A program made the translations under genes and the position numbers. Below, piece after piece: positions 15,711 to 26,000 of a stretch of 33,089 nucleotides of DNA (position 1 is the stretch's first letter; every line of letters starts with the position of its first letter). The DNA is from Candidatus Cloacimonadota bacterium (lineage in GTDB: Bacteria > Cloacimonadota > Cloacimonadia > Cloacimonadales > TCS61): NCBI GenBank assembly GCA_021736135.1, contig JAIPGO010000043.1, forward strand, positions 1-33,089, in the 5' to 3' direction. The notes under the pieces were generated by a model that had not been told where the DNA came from, ran no database searches, and saw only the letters and a program-made list of their open reading frames with translations.

Positions 15711-17975
15711 ATGTTTATTATCGATCAAGAAGAAGAAAAAGTAGTAGATCCTGTCGTAGAAATCGAAGAGGAGGCTACAGAAACAGTCGTAAATGAAATT
15801 GTGGAAGAAGAAACTGAGACTGTTGAAGAAGAAGTTCCAGAAGCAGTCGTAAACGAAGTTGTGGAAGAAGAAACTGAGACTGTTGAAGAAGAAGTTCCAG
15901 AAGCAGTCGTAAACGAAGTTGTGGAAGAAGAAACTGAGACTGTTGAAGAAGAAGTTCCAGAAGCAATCGTGAATGAAGTCGAAGAAATCGTAGAACCGGA
16001 ACCGATGGAATCAACCCCAGTCAAACCGGCAAAAGAGGAAAAGAAAACTCCCGAAGACGAGATGCTGGCACTAATGGATGAGCATTTTGCTCGTTTCAAA
16101 GAAGGTGAGATCATCGAGGGTGTTGTGGTCAGCATTGATGAAAGAGCTGTTTTAGTTGATATTGGGTTTAAATCTGAGAGTCCAATCCAGATCAAGGAAT
16201 TCAGTGCCGGAGAACTACCGGAAATCGGCACCAGAATCAAGGTTTTTATTGATTCTGTGGAAGATATCTCCGGACGCATTAAGCTTTCCAAGAAGAAGGC
16301 GGATTTCTATATTAATATTGAAGAATTGAACCGTTTAATGGAGAGTAATGAGACTGTTACCGGCATATTGCGCCGTCGCGTTAAAGGCGGGATGATAGCC
16401 GAAGTAATGAGCCTGGAAGCATTTTTACCGGGATCCCAGATTTCTATCAAACCAATTCCAAATCTTGACCAGTTTATTGGCAAAGAAAGTGAATTTAAGA
16501 TCCTCAAGATAAATAAGGAACGCCGCAACATCATCGTTTCCCGCAAAAAGGTATTAGAGGAAAAACGCCAGACCCAGTTGAGTTCTCTCAAAGAGCATCT
16601 GGATATTGGCAGCGAACTCGATGGAGAAGTGCGTAATATTACAGATTACGGTGCTTTTATTGATTTGGGTGGAATTGATGGTCTGCTGCATATCACCGAT
16701 ATGTCCTGGGGACACATTAATCATCCTTCCGATATGCTGAATATCGGTGACAAGGTAAAAGTAAAGGTTCTGGAATACGATGAAGAAAGCCAGAAGGTTT
16801 CTTTGGGGCTCAAGCAACTTGTACCTCATCCCTGGGATAACATTGAGAAAAAATATCCCGAAGGCAGCATAGTTTCGGGAAAAGTAGTCAATATACTTCC
16901 TTATGGCGCTTTCATTGAGCTGGAATCAGGCGTGGAAGGGCTGGTGCATGTGAGTGAGATGTCCTGGACTAAAAAGATCAAGCATCCCAAGCATGTGGTA
17001 AAAATGGGTGAAACAATCAAGGCAATCGTGCTTGCCATATCCAAGGAAGATCGTCGTATCTCTCTTGGTATCAAGCAGATGGAACCGAATCCCTGGCTGA
17101 TGATCGAAGAACGATATCCCATCGGCTCAGAACTCAGCGGGCATATAAAAAGCCTGACGCCTTTTGGTGCTTTCGTGGAAATTGAAGATAATATTGAAGG
17201 ATTGATCCATATATCCGATATTTCCTGGACGAAACGTATCTATCACCCCCGTGAAATATTCAAGAAAGGTCAGGAAATCAATGTAAAGGTACTTTCCATA
17301 GATTCCACGCTGCATCGCATCGCACTTGGTGTTAAGCAGTTAACAAGTGATCCCTGGGAGAACCTGGACGAATTCCTGCCGATAAATACAGAAATAAACG
17401 CCACCATAGTCAAGATCATCTCGAAAGGTGTGCTGGTAGATGTGAACATTGACGATAATGTAGTAGAAGGTTTCGTACCACTATCTCATCTGGCGATTCC
17501 TGGTTTACGTAAGGCAAGCACAGTATTCAAAGTTGGCGAAGAAATGCCTTTAAAGATCATCGAACTAGATCTGGAAAACCGTCGTTTGATACTTTCTGTG
17601 AAAGCATTTTTCTTTGCCCGGGATAAGAAAGAGCTACAGGATTTCATTGATGCTCACAAAGTTGAAAACGCCAGTCCTGAAGATTTCGATCCTCATGTGG
17701 ATATAGATAAAATGATGGAACAGCAGGATGATATGGTTTCACATGAATCATACAGCGTTAAGGAAGAAGAAGAAACACCTGCACCCGTTGAAGAGACAGA
17801 TACTGAGGAAGAAGAAATTCAGGAAGAGGACATAACGGAAACTCCTTTAGAAGAAGCAGAAGAAGTTCCTTTAGAAGAATTAGAAGAAGTAGTAGAAGTT
17901 CCTTTGGAAGAAGAAATGGAAACACCTGAAGAAACTGAAGCTGAAGAAGATATTCCTGAAGAAGAAAAGGAATAA
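15711..17975 (+). CDS. rpsA: 30S ribosomal protein S1 with acidic N- and C-terminal extensions
   Basis: The 754-residue protein has six S1/OB-fold domains (about 130-200, 213-285, 300-372, 385-460, 473-545 and 560-635). Domains 3-5 are the most canonical, each with a YGAF/FGAF strand and an H(I/V)(T/S)(D/E)xSW motif. Typical S1 binds mRNA and places it on the 30S subunit. Unusual are about 120 N-terminal residues built largely of 20-residue acidic repeats encoded by 60-bp DNA repeats, and a Glu-rich tail of about 100 residues. GGAG in the ispH end (15701-15704) precedes the ATG. It is the last gene before the terminator at 17993. Confidence 0.93.
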   Translation: MFIIDQEEEKVVDPVVEIEEEATETVVNEIVEEETETVEEEVPEAVVNEVVEEETETVEEEVPEAVVNEVVEEETETVEEEVPEAIVNEVEEIVEPEPMESTPVKPAKEEKKTPEDEMLALMDEHFARFKEGEIIEGVVVSIDERAVLVDIGFKSESPIQIKEFSAGELPEIGTRIKVFIDSVEDISGRIKLSKKKADFYINIEELNRLMESNETVTGILRRRVKGGMIAEVMSLEAFLPGSQISIKPIPNLDQFIGKESEFKILKINKERRNIIVSRKKVLEEKRQTQLSSLKEHLDIGSELDGEVRNITDYGAFIDLGGIDGLLHITDMSWGHINHPSDMLNIGDKVKVKVLEYDEESQKVSLGLKQLVPHPWDNIEKKYPEGSIVSGKVVNILPYGAFIELESGVEGLVHVSEMSWTKKIKHPKHVVKMGETIKAIVLAISKEDRRISLGIKQMEPNPWLMIEERYPIGSELSGHIKSLTPFGAFVEIEDNIEGLIHISDISWTKRIYHPREIFKKGQEINVKVLSIDSTLHRIALGVKQLTSDPWENLDEFLPINTEINATIVKIISKGVLVDVNIDDNVVEGFVPLSHLAIPGLRKASTVFKVGEEMPLKIIELDLENRRLILSVKAFFFARDKKELQDFIDAHKVENASPEDFDPHVDIDKMMEQQDDMVSHESYSVKEEEETPAPVEETDTEEEEIQEEDITETPLEEAEEVPLEELEEVVEVPLEEEMETPEETEAEEDIPEEEKE
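15781..15960 (+). repeat. 60-bp in-frame tandem repeat in rpsA
   Basis: Three consecutive 60-bp units (15781-15840, 15841-15900, 15901-15960). Units 2 and 3 are identical and unit 1 differs at three positions. A degenerate partial unit continues to about 15979. Each unit encodes 20 mostly Glu/Val/Thr residues, so gain or loss of units keeps the frame. Confidence 0.97.
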
Positions 17976-17992
17976 TCCATTATAAATAAAGA

Positions 17993-18022
17993 CGGGCGAT
18001 CAATTAATCGCCCGTTTTTTTT
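17993..18022 (+). terminator. Intrinsic terminator of the rseP-rpsA operon
   Basis: An 8-bp stem CGGGCGAT (17993-18000) with ATCGCCCG (18007-18014), six-base loop, is followed by eight T (18015-18022). It lies 18 bases after the rpsA stop and only four bases before the aroK ATG. Confidence 0.92.
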
Positions 18023-18026
18023 AACT

Positions 18027-18509
18027 ATGAAAATCTATCTGATCGGTTTTATGGGAAGCGGTAAATCATTTCTGGGTAAACATCTCGCTGATCTGATGGA
18101 AAGAGAATTCTATGATCTGGATCTGATCCTTGAAAACGAGCAAAACTTGACTATCCCTGAGATTTTTACACTAAGAGGAGAAAAGGAATTCCGTAAGCTG
18201 GAATCAAGACTGCTTCTTTCCGGCAATTCTGATGGTGTATATGCTACAGGTGGAGGGATAGTGGAAACCTTAGCAAACCGGGAATTTCTATTAAATTCTT
18301 CTGGAGTTGTCATCTGGCTGGATCCTGATTGGGAAACTCTTTACCGGCGAATAAGAAATTCCTGCCGACCCCTGCTTTCAGGCAAAGCAGAAGCTGCTAT
18401 ATTCGAGCTATATCAATACCGGAAAACCTGGTATGCCCAACTGGCAGATATTGTATATTCGGGTTCCAGCGCTAAAGAGCTTTGGGAATTAATAGAAAAG
18501 CCCGACTAG
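18027..18509 (+). CDS. aroK: Shikimate kinase
   Basis: This 160-residue P-loop kinase phosphorylates shikimate on the route to chorismate. Walker A is GFMGSGKS (7-14), the shikimate-binding Asp is in DLD (30-32), GEKEFRKLE (51-59) supplies the binding arginine Arg56, TGGG (74-77) forms the substrate loop, and RPLL lies in the lid region. Oddly, the ATG comes only four bases after the T-run of the rpsA terminator and has no purine-rich ribosome site, so expression probably depends on terminator readthrough or on a leaderless transcript starting inside the terminator. Confidence 0.92.
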   Translation: MKIYLIGFMGSGKSFLGKHLADLMEREFYDLDLILENEQNLTIPEIFTLRGEKEFRKLESRLLLSGNSDGVYATGGGIVETLANREFLLNSSGVVIWLDPDWETLYRRIRNSCRPLLSGKAEAAIFELYQYRKTWYAQLADIVYSGSSAKELWELIEKPD

Positions 18510-18525
18510 CAGCCGGGCTCTTCAC
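18499..18525. terminator. Convergent terminator between aroK and the dockerin-bearing peptidase gene
   Basis: AGCCCG (18499-18504) pairs with CGGGCT (18514-18519); the aroK stop lies in the loop. Read on the minus strand the stem is followed by TTTTC, so it fits best as the terminator of the minus-strand peptidase gene that ends at 18541. On the plus strand it is followed only by CTTC. Confidence 0.55.
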
Positions 18526-18540
18526 GTATTATATTACTTA

Positions 18541-21500
18541 TTAATCCGTGTTTTGATGATTTTCATTACTGATAACACCTTTTCGGAAATCAGGAATTCT
18601 TTGAGGTATTTCCACCGGGAAAGTATTGATCAATCCCACAGAATATTGCTGGATCAGGGAAGCATCATAGGCTTCAATATTGCTGTTTCCGTCAACATCA
18701 GCACGCAGCTGGCGCCATATCTGCCAAGGTAAAGGCGCAGCGGGAGGATTGAAGCCAACAAAATACTGCAGAACCAGAGCGGCATCGAAAGCCTCGACGG
18801 CACCATTATCATCAATATCTCCATAAGCTATCTCACCACCCACAAAGAGGTTTACCGGAATCAGCATTGTCTGCTGCTGGGGATCATTGCTGTTCAAGAG
18901 CAGGTTACAGAGATAGTCTCCAATTTCCAGATCTTCAGTATCAACCGTTATGGTAACCGTTGTGTTACCGCTTATTGGAATATTACCGGATGTCTGGCTC
19001 AGTTCCAGCCAGTCGACCACGCGTAAAATCCTGATTGCCAGATCATTTTCCACATAATTGCTGTTATAAACCACCTGCAGCGCATCGCTGGCATTGGCAT
19101 TCTGAATTCCGATCGTACTGGAATTAGTGGTTCCACTCACATTATCATACTGCAGCAGCATTTCTCCGCTGGCATAAATAATCATTTCAAAAGTATAATT
19201 ACCGTTGTAAGTTCCCGGATAGTGCTGAACGTTATCAAACATTACCACCAGGTGATCGTCAAAGTTCTGGTAATAAACTTCACCTTCCCCACTGGCACCG
19301 ATAGCGGGATACAAATCATCCCAGAACCCCATAATTGCTGGTCGCGGTGCATCTGCATCTGGTATTGCGGCATTACTCCAGGCATTATTATCATCTCCAA
19401 ATCCCAGCCAGCCATTAGCGTTTACAATAAATTCCTCATAATCAACACCGTAAAAATTGAATGTAAAACCGATCGGAAATGGTCCCTCTCCCAGATCATT
19501 ATGTGTCATTATAATCTGGGTTCCGGTCTGTGAGATATCAATCCAGTTAAAATCCGGTCCACCTGCTTCATTACTATCCAGCCACTGGTAACCATAATTA
19601 TCAGGACCACCGCTCTCGCGTGAAATCACGTAATTCCTGCTCAGACTCCATTGGAGATCACTCCCTCCAACATTGGCGATCTGCAACTGGCTGCTTCCTG
19701 TAGCCTGGGGTAAAAGATTGAAGGAAAATTCATCCTCATTCAGGAGCATCTGTGCCGGTTGTGGAATATTAATAGGTGGGAAAACAATGTAATCAATCCA
19801 GGCGCAGTCGCTACCACTGCTAACGCTAGAATCCTTCTGGTAAATCCAACTGAAAGTATGTATGCCGGTACTTACGGCAGTGCTGAACTGCGTCCAGTCT
19901 ACTGAACCACACCAGGCTCCCATCTGTGTGCCGTCTATATAAAATCTTAGATAGTCATATCCTGATTCTGAAGATACTTTATAATAGAAGCTAATCTGCT
20001 CCGGGCTTAAGACATTTAATTCCACTTCCAGACCTGCAGACTGGTTGTGAGTAATGGTTTCCGATTGTGCACAATAAGCTCCTTCAAAACTGTTCCCGGC
20101 AATATTCCAGCCGTAGTTACCGGTCATTGACCATTCATAGGAATTAAAACCGCCACTTTCGAAGTCTTCAAGACATAATCCAACAGTTAGAGCAAAGGAC
20201 GTTGTAATACTGAAACCAAATTCAGCATTGCATTCCAGATCAAAGGCTATCACATGTCCGATTTCAGCAGTTTCACTCACTTCCAAGCGCCAGGTAAATA
20301 CAGCGCTGTCATACGCATTAATTTCCGGTATAGTCTCAGCATTCTGCAAGATAGTACAATAAGGGTCAGATTCCTGAAGCAGAGATTCTACGTTATACAG
20401 TTCAGATCCACCCTCATTCACTATTTCCACGTTCAAGCTGGCAACTTCTCCAGGATCAAGACGCCCGTTATTATTGGCGTCACCTGTAATAGTCAGATTT
20501 CCCATCAACGGAACCGGAGCATATCCGGTTAGATTTATCGTACTTTCCCAGCTACCCTGATCGCTATTGACAAGTGCTGTTAAGTAGAAATCATGTCCAT
20601 CAGGAATATCCGAGTCAACACTGAAACTGAAGGCGTCTGCAAGCTGAATAATGCTATTGGCGTTGACCAGTGCAGCAGTTTCCAGGTTATCTATAAGCGT
20701 AATAAATACATCATTGCAGCTTAAGCTGATGCTCAAGCCGGTTGCATTCTCATTTCCGAAATTTTCGATCTGTATGCTTAGATTTACTGTTTCATTATAT
20801 TCAATAATATCATCATCAGGTGTGGATACTGTTACATCATTAACAACGGCATAAGCACCTTCCGGCGGTATCACAAGCATATTAGTTTCATATCGGTAAT
20901 GATCTTGTTTAGTCACAACCAGGTGAACCTGAGTTAAAGGATCCTGCGGTTCGATCTGAAGCTGCTGTGGAATACCGGAACCTTCTGCTGTTGCAAGTAT
21001 TTCACCATTTACGCTCAGACAGATGAAGCTGCCATTCTCGGCAGTTATTTCCACATATGTCATACCACTTAAAAGCACGTCATCATGGCTCACGGCAATA
21101 GTCTGTGGTATTTCTGTAAACACGGTCATAAAGGCATCTCCATGATGATGAAACAGATAGTAGGTCACTTCTTTATTATTGGTATTATAGGGCCAGTTAC
21201 TAGCCTGCAGATACCATTTCCCGCTGCTGTTGGCAAAACAGGGAAGTATAGAATTTTCAGCATCAGCTCCGTGTCCGGGATCGAAATCAGGCCACATATA
21301 ATCATAAGTTCCCCATACGTAAACGTCATTCACAAAGGAATAAGACACTTCAGTCGCTGCGTTTATACCTAGCGCGCCGCGTGCCAGACGGTGAAATGCT
21401 TCCGCAAAACTTTCACCGCTCCAGTTGAATTTCCCAGTCAGGCAGTTAGTAGAGAAAATAAATGATAGATCTTCATTATCAAGTCCCCCCAGATTACCAT

Positions 21501-22968
21501 TACCATAATCCGGTTCTCCCCAGCCGGTTTCACCTCCATGATCGCGATGCTGCAGCATAAAGCAGCCGTTATTAATGTCATTATTAATAGATGCGGCAGT
21601 AGCATTCCAATTCGGCACGACCGCAGGTGATGCGCCCAGGTATCCCAGTCCATTCGCTCCAAAATAATTTACTACCGTGCTTGTATTTGTTGCCGAAGAC
21701 CAGCTTGTTCCCGGTGTGCCGGAATAGATCGCATATTCCCTTACCGGCGTTTTATCCAGAACATTAGCCCAGAAGCCACGGACTACTTCCGTGCAAAGTA
21801 TGAACCAGCGTTCTGTCTGCCAGCCTCCAGCTACTACGGGATTCTGATAAAATCCGGTATTAGTCGGTGGATTTCGTTCATAATCCAGAAATTTATGGAT
21901 CATCAGTTCGAGTTCAGCCTCATTTCTGGCAGTTATACGAGCCGTAGACAGGTCAGGCAGGTCATTCCCGGTAATATCCGCAAACAGGTTATCCGAAATA
22001 CAGTAATTATCCCAGGTGGGTGAATTGATCGTGTTCGAGGCATTTGTTCCGTAATCTCCCAGAAAAAGCACGGCTACCGGAGGGATATCCCAGGTATTAT
22101 AGGCATTATTGATATAATTTTCTATCTGTGTATTACTGCTGCCGGTTTCTGTCAGTGTAACCACACCGGTTCTAATGCCTTGCTGTGCCCGAAATATTTT
22201 AATGGAATCTGCCCAGGTAGTGAAAGCTTCACTCGTAGGCGTTATGATGAGATATTCGTAATCTGGCGTGCGCATCCCGCCTGTCCGATTGCTGTAATCT
22301 ATTTCCGGTAATGATGCCCAGTTTAACAGATTACTGCGCAAGACAGGATCCCACCAGCGACTACGTAAACGCTCCTCACCAATATAACCGTCTCCTCCGG
22401 AAAAGCTGACGCTAACTTTTATATCCCGATAATAATGCAGCTCCCTGGTTTGGGGATTATAACGGAAAGGATGCACGCTCACAATGATATAATCTACGCC
22501 TCTTATCACGTCAGGTTCCGAGACAATGATCATCTCTTCAGGGTATAAAGCATTATTTTCATATATCTTACTATAATTGTATTCCAGATAATCTTCTGTT
22601 TCCCAGGGTATGCGGGGAGCTGGTGCCAGATCTATTCCCTCAAAAATCTCTTCCTTTAGCCAGGTATATGTCACTTCTGCTTTCGCACCTCTCGGCATGG
22701 CGATCATCCGGCTTATGGCAGGCAGATCAGGATTTCCCTCATTATTAGGCAGAAAATCAGCATTTATGACAATCTCTTTCTTTATAACGCCATTGATTTC
22801 AATATCCTCTAAAGAAAATTCACTTGCTGAATAAGTATATTCCAGTCCTTGACTGCTCTCCGATATTATCTGCAAACCCTCGGTATATTCGTTATCCTGC
22901 CAGTTGTAACTAACCGCACCCAGTATCGAGATTGTTAAAATCAAAAAAAGAAAACCTGCAACTTTCAT
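18541..22968 (-). CDS. Secreted gingipain-family (C25) cysteine peptidase with C-terminal dockerin-like domain
   Basis: The 1475 residues begin with a signal peptide (about 1-19) and a C25-type propeptide region. The catalytic domain spans about 235-610, with His477 in RDHGGETGWG and Cys509 in STNCLTGKF as the dyad. Behind it come CARDB/Ig-like beta segments (about 620-920), a jelly-roll or MAM-like module starting LCLEDFESGGF, and a module with a GGPD...FPIGFTFNFYG pattern. The last 93 residues hold two EF-hand-like dockerin repeats: GDIDDNGAVEAFDAALVLQY (from 1383) and ADVDGNSNIEAYDASLIQQY (from 1423). No T9SS sorting domain is seen. GGAGGG lies six bases before the ATG. Confidence 0.88.
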   Translation of the reverse strand: MKVAGFLFLILTISILGAVSYNWQDNEYTEGLQIISESSQGLEYTYSASEFSLEDIEINGVIKKEIVINADFLPNNEGNPDLPAISRMIAMPRGAKAEVTYTWLKEEIFEGIDLAPAPRIPWETEDYLEYNYSKIYENNALYPEEMIIVSEPDVIRGVDYIIVSVHPFRYNPQTRELHYYRDIKVSVSFSGGDGYIGEERLRSRWWDPVLRSNLLNWASLPEIDYSNRTGGMRTPDYEYLIITPTSEAFTTWADSIKIFRAQQGIRTGVVTLTETGSSNTQIENYINNAYNTWDIPPVAVLFLGDYGTNASNTINSPTWDNYCISDNLFADITGNDLPDLSTARITARNEAELELMIHKFLDYERNPPTNTGFYQNPVVAGGWQTERWFILCTEVVRGFWANVLDKTPVREYAIYSGTPGTSWSSATNTSTVVNYFGANGLGYLGASPAVVPNWNATAASINNDINNGCFMLQHRDHGGETGWGEPDYGNGNLGGLDNEDLSFIFSTNCLTGKFNWSGESFAEAFHRLARGALGINAATEVSYSFVNDVYVWGTYDYMWPDFDPGHGADAENSILPCFANSSGKWYLQASNWPYNTNNKEVTYYLFHHHGDAFMTVFTEIPQTIAVSHDDVLLSGMTYVEITAENGSFICLSVNGEILATAEGSGIPQQLQIEPQDPLTQVHLVVTKQDHYRYETNMLVIPPEGAYAVVNDVTVSTPDDDIIEYNETVNLSIQIENFGNENATGLSISLSCNDVFITLIDNLETAALVNANSIIQLADAFSFSVDSDIPDGHDFYLTALVNSDQGSWESTINLTGYAPVPLMGNLTITGDANNNGRLDPGEVASLNVEIVNEGGSELYNVESLLQESDPYCTILQNAETIPEINAYDSAVFTWRLEVSETAEIGHVIAFDLECNAEFGFSITTSFALTVGLCLEDFESGGFNSYEWSMTGNYGWNIAGNSFEGAYCAQSETITHNQSAGLEVELNVLSPEQISFYYKVSSESGYDYLRFYIDGTQMGAWCGSVDWTQFSTAVSTGIHTFSWIYQKDSSVSSGSDCAWIDYIVFPPINIPQPAQMLLNEDEFSFNLLPQATGSSQLQIANVGGSDLQWSLSRNYVISRESGGPDNYGYQWLDSNEAGGPDFNWIDISQTGTQIIMTHNDLGEGPFPIGFTFNFYGVDYEEFIVNANGWLGFGDDNNAWSNAAIPDADAPRPAIMGFWDDLYPAIGASGEGEVYYQNFDDHLVVMFDNVQHYPGTYNGNYTFEMIIYASGEMLLQYDNVSGTTNSSTIGIQNANASDALQVVYNSNYVENDLAIRILRVVDWLELSQTSGNIPISGNTTVTITVDTEDLEIGDYLCNLLLNSNDPQQQTMLIPVNLFVGGEIAYGDIDDNGAVEAFDAALVLQYFVGFNPPAAPLPWQIWRQLRADVDGNSNIEAYDASLIQQYSVGLINTFPVEIPQRIPDFRKGVISNENHQNTD

Positions 22969-22993
22969 AAAATTCCCTCCATTTTATAAGGAA

Positions 22994-23013
22994 GCCGGAG
23001 ATTATACTCCGGC
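22994..23013. other. Stem-loop between the two C25 peptidase genes
   Basis: GCCGGAG (22994-23000), loop ATTATA and CTCCGGC (23007-23013) form a perfect 7-bp hairpin in the 58-base gap. On the minus strand it is not followed by a T-run, so it is more likely an mRNA-stability or attenuation hairpin than a full terminator. The two peptidase genes are probably co-transcribed. Confidence 0.55.
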
Positions 23014-23026
23014 ATCCCCAATATTT

Positions 23027-26000
23027 TTATTTCATAAGCATCATTTTTCGAGTTTCAGAATTGTCTCCTGCCGTCAATCTGTAAAGATATATTCCGCTAC
23101 TCACAGAATTTCCTCTGTCATCATTCCCCTGCCAGATTGCCTGATGCGATCCCGCCGACTGGGTCTCTGCAACCAGAATCTTCACTCTTTGACCACGCAT
23201 ATTGAAAATTTCCAGCTTAACATCAGCACTGCTGCCCAGTTCATAAGATAGCGTTGTCACCGGATTAAAGGGATTGGGATAATTGCCCTTAAGCATAATT
23301 ACATCCTCTATTTCACCCTCGGCTGCCGATGGCTGAGTAACTACCATTAATACAGGAATGCGTGTTTCCAGACGACTGTCCGTGATCACTATTTCGCACT
23401 CGTATTCTCCGGCTTCCAGTCCTGCCGGGTTTAAAGTTACTTCTATGAATTGCGTTTCTCCGTATATCAACTCACCCTCAGTTATATTCAGGCTTATCCA
23501 GCTCAAGGGATAGGAAAGTTCGAAAAATCCGCTCACTTCGTGGGGAGCACTTCCGTAACCGTCACCGGTCATCACATAGTCACAGGTAATGTAACCCGTA
23601 TACGCATCATCTATACTTACGGAAACTGTTGCCATAGCGCTCTGCCCTTCATGCAAATAGCCATAACCGGATGGCGTGGCTCCATGCCAGGTTATTGTTA
23701 CGCCGTCACCGCTTGTGATATCCGGTTCCATTAAACCTCCACTGCCTCCCAGCATGCCTCCGGCATTTTCAATTATCACTCCTTCCGGGAACGTGATGCT
23801 TACATCAGAAATCCACTCACCATCAGTGCTGAGGTTATTGGCTGTGATCTGCCAGTCGTATTCTCCACCCGGCTCAAAATGATGATGTGAGCATTCCACA
23901 TAACTATCCGTCAGGTCTCTGGTGCCGGCATCAGATTCGGTTCGGATGCTGTAGCTAACCGGATCAGGCAGCCAGTTACTGATGCTGAATAGCGTTTGAT
24001 ATAATTGCATACTATCTATTTCAGCAGCTATTGTTACGGGATCAATCCAAAGACCCGGAGGAGCATAAGCTACCAGGTTCAGCTCTTCCTCCCAGTTACC
24101 AGCCGTACTCGTGAAATCCAGATCTATCCGGATCGGATGACCGAACGGTATATCTTCCGCTACTTCAAAATTAATCAAACCGGGAAATTCCACCAGACTC
24201 TGTGCCGGTATCGTTCCCAGATCAAATTCTGTAATCTCAATGGTTACATACTGATCTATCAGTCCCAGGCTTAAAGTTGTTTCCAGAGCATCATCCGTGC
24301 CCAGGTTTTCCACGTTAATATCAATACTTACAGTATCGCCGCCGTTTATAGTATCATCATCACCGCTGGTTACAGTAAAAGCATCAAGAATGAGGTAAGG
24401 TCCGTCATTCGGGATCACCTGCACCTGAGCAATGATCGGGATCCGGTTCTGATGCGTAATGGTGAGAGTTGCCAGACACGGTTCATCAAAAGCGTTATAT
24501 TCCAGAATCAATATTCCGCTGTCATCAACCAGCCCCACACCTTTTATCTCTCCTGCATAAGTTAAAGCAACATAGCTATATGGTTCTGCAATTATTTCCA
24601 TCGATTCCAGCCCTAAGAGCAGTTCTTCCGGATATTCTGCAACATTAACTTCCGCTTCACTAAAATATACACTTAAAGAGGGATCACCCATCAGCGAATA
24701 TATTTCCCAGTAATAATTGACCATTCCACTGCCACCTTCCACAACTGCCAGGTTTCCTGCCATAATATAGGCAAAACCTACAGTGTACCACATATCAAAA
24801 TCTTCACCGTTTTCATGCCACATACCGTCATAGGCTCCGGGTCCCGTCTCTTCATAAGTCGGATTCAATACGACGTTTCCGGCACCTACTCCCCACCAGT
24901 AATCTTCATCCCAGTATGTGGAATTGGTACCACCTATATAGCCTATGGCGCCTTTATCTTCCGCTCTTAGCCAGGCTTCTCCAAAACAGGTGCTTACTTC
25001 AAATTTATTGGTCAAACAGCAGTTCCCTACTGCGAAACAGTATTCTTCTGAATTCTGCAGACTGTTAATATTATTGATCGTAAAACTGGGATTTGCCCAG
25101 CTATCCTGCGATCCATGGGCAGTATAATTGATATAGGAAACGCCGTCCGAAACGCTCTGTACTATATTTGCCGCATTACTGCCCGATTGAGGATATAAAT
25201 AAGTATAAGAAGTGAGATCATGCTCCTCATTGAAATACATGGACGTCCCGTAATTGATCTGACCGTTAGCCCATATCGGACCAAAGTTACCATCCATACC
25301 GGCGATCATAACCACTTCATTAAGATAGGAAGGATCGCTCATCGAGTAGGTTTCATACATCAGGGTTTTATCGATCTGAGGCTGTAATTGTGCTACATTT
25401 TGAGCGCTGAATCTGCCGTAATATATTTCCGGCATATAATCCGGGCCTTCCAGACGCACGTAATGCAGATCAGTTACATGGCTGCCCTCAGTTCCGCTGT
25501 AGGCAGGTATTTGTTGCGTATCGCCCACAAATAATATAAAACTGGGAGCTGGATCGTCGGTGGTTGCTTCTTCCCATAAACCCTCGATAAATCCAGCTAT
25601 CTGCGTCGTTGTGCTTCCTATCTCATCAGTATAAGCTGATATTACATCAAATCCCTGGGTAGTTTTCCAATCTATGAATTCCTGCAATTGGTCTTCAAAC
25701 ATCGGATCGGAAATGATCACATATTTGATGGGATAGCGGGTGAGATCTTCCCGTGTCTGGAAACGTTCATAGTTCAATATTTTTTCTTCATACATCTTCT
25801 CAAAAACCGGTGACCAGGTGCGCTGACGCAGGTTATCCGTAGCTGCCATATCTCCACCGGTAAAATGTATGCTGATTTCTATCTCATTACTTACCATAAG
25901 CTCATTACTCACCGGATTATATCTCACAGGCTCGATGTTAACCACAAAAATCCGCATTCCTCTTAAAATTCCCAGTTCCTCTACACTGACAAGTTCATTT

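Noticed and set aside
15781-15960. Tandem repeats as a CRISPR array
   Set aside because: Units are contiguous without spacers and lie in frame inside rpsA.
15725-16291. 188-codon minus-strand frame of Ser/Thr repeats opposite rpsA
   Set aside because: It is the antisense of the acidic 60-bp repeats; the long open frame is a by-product of GAA-rich codons.
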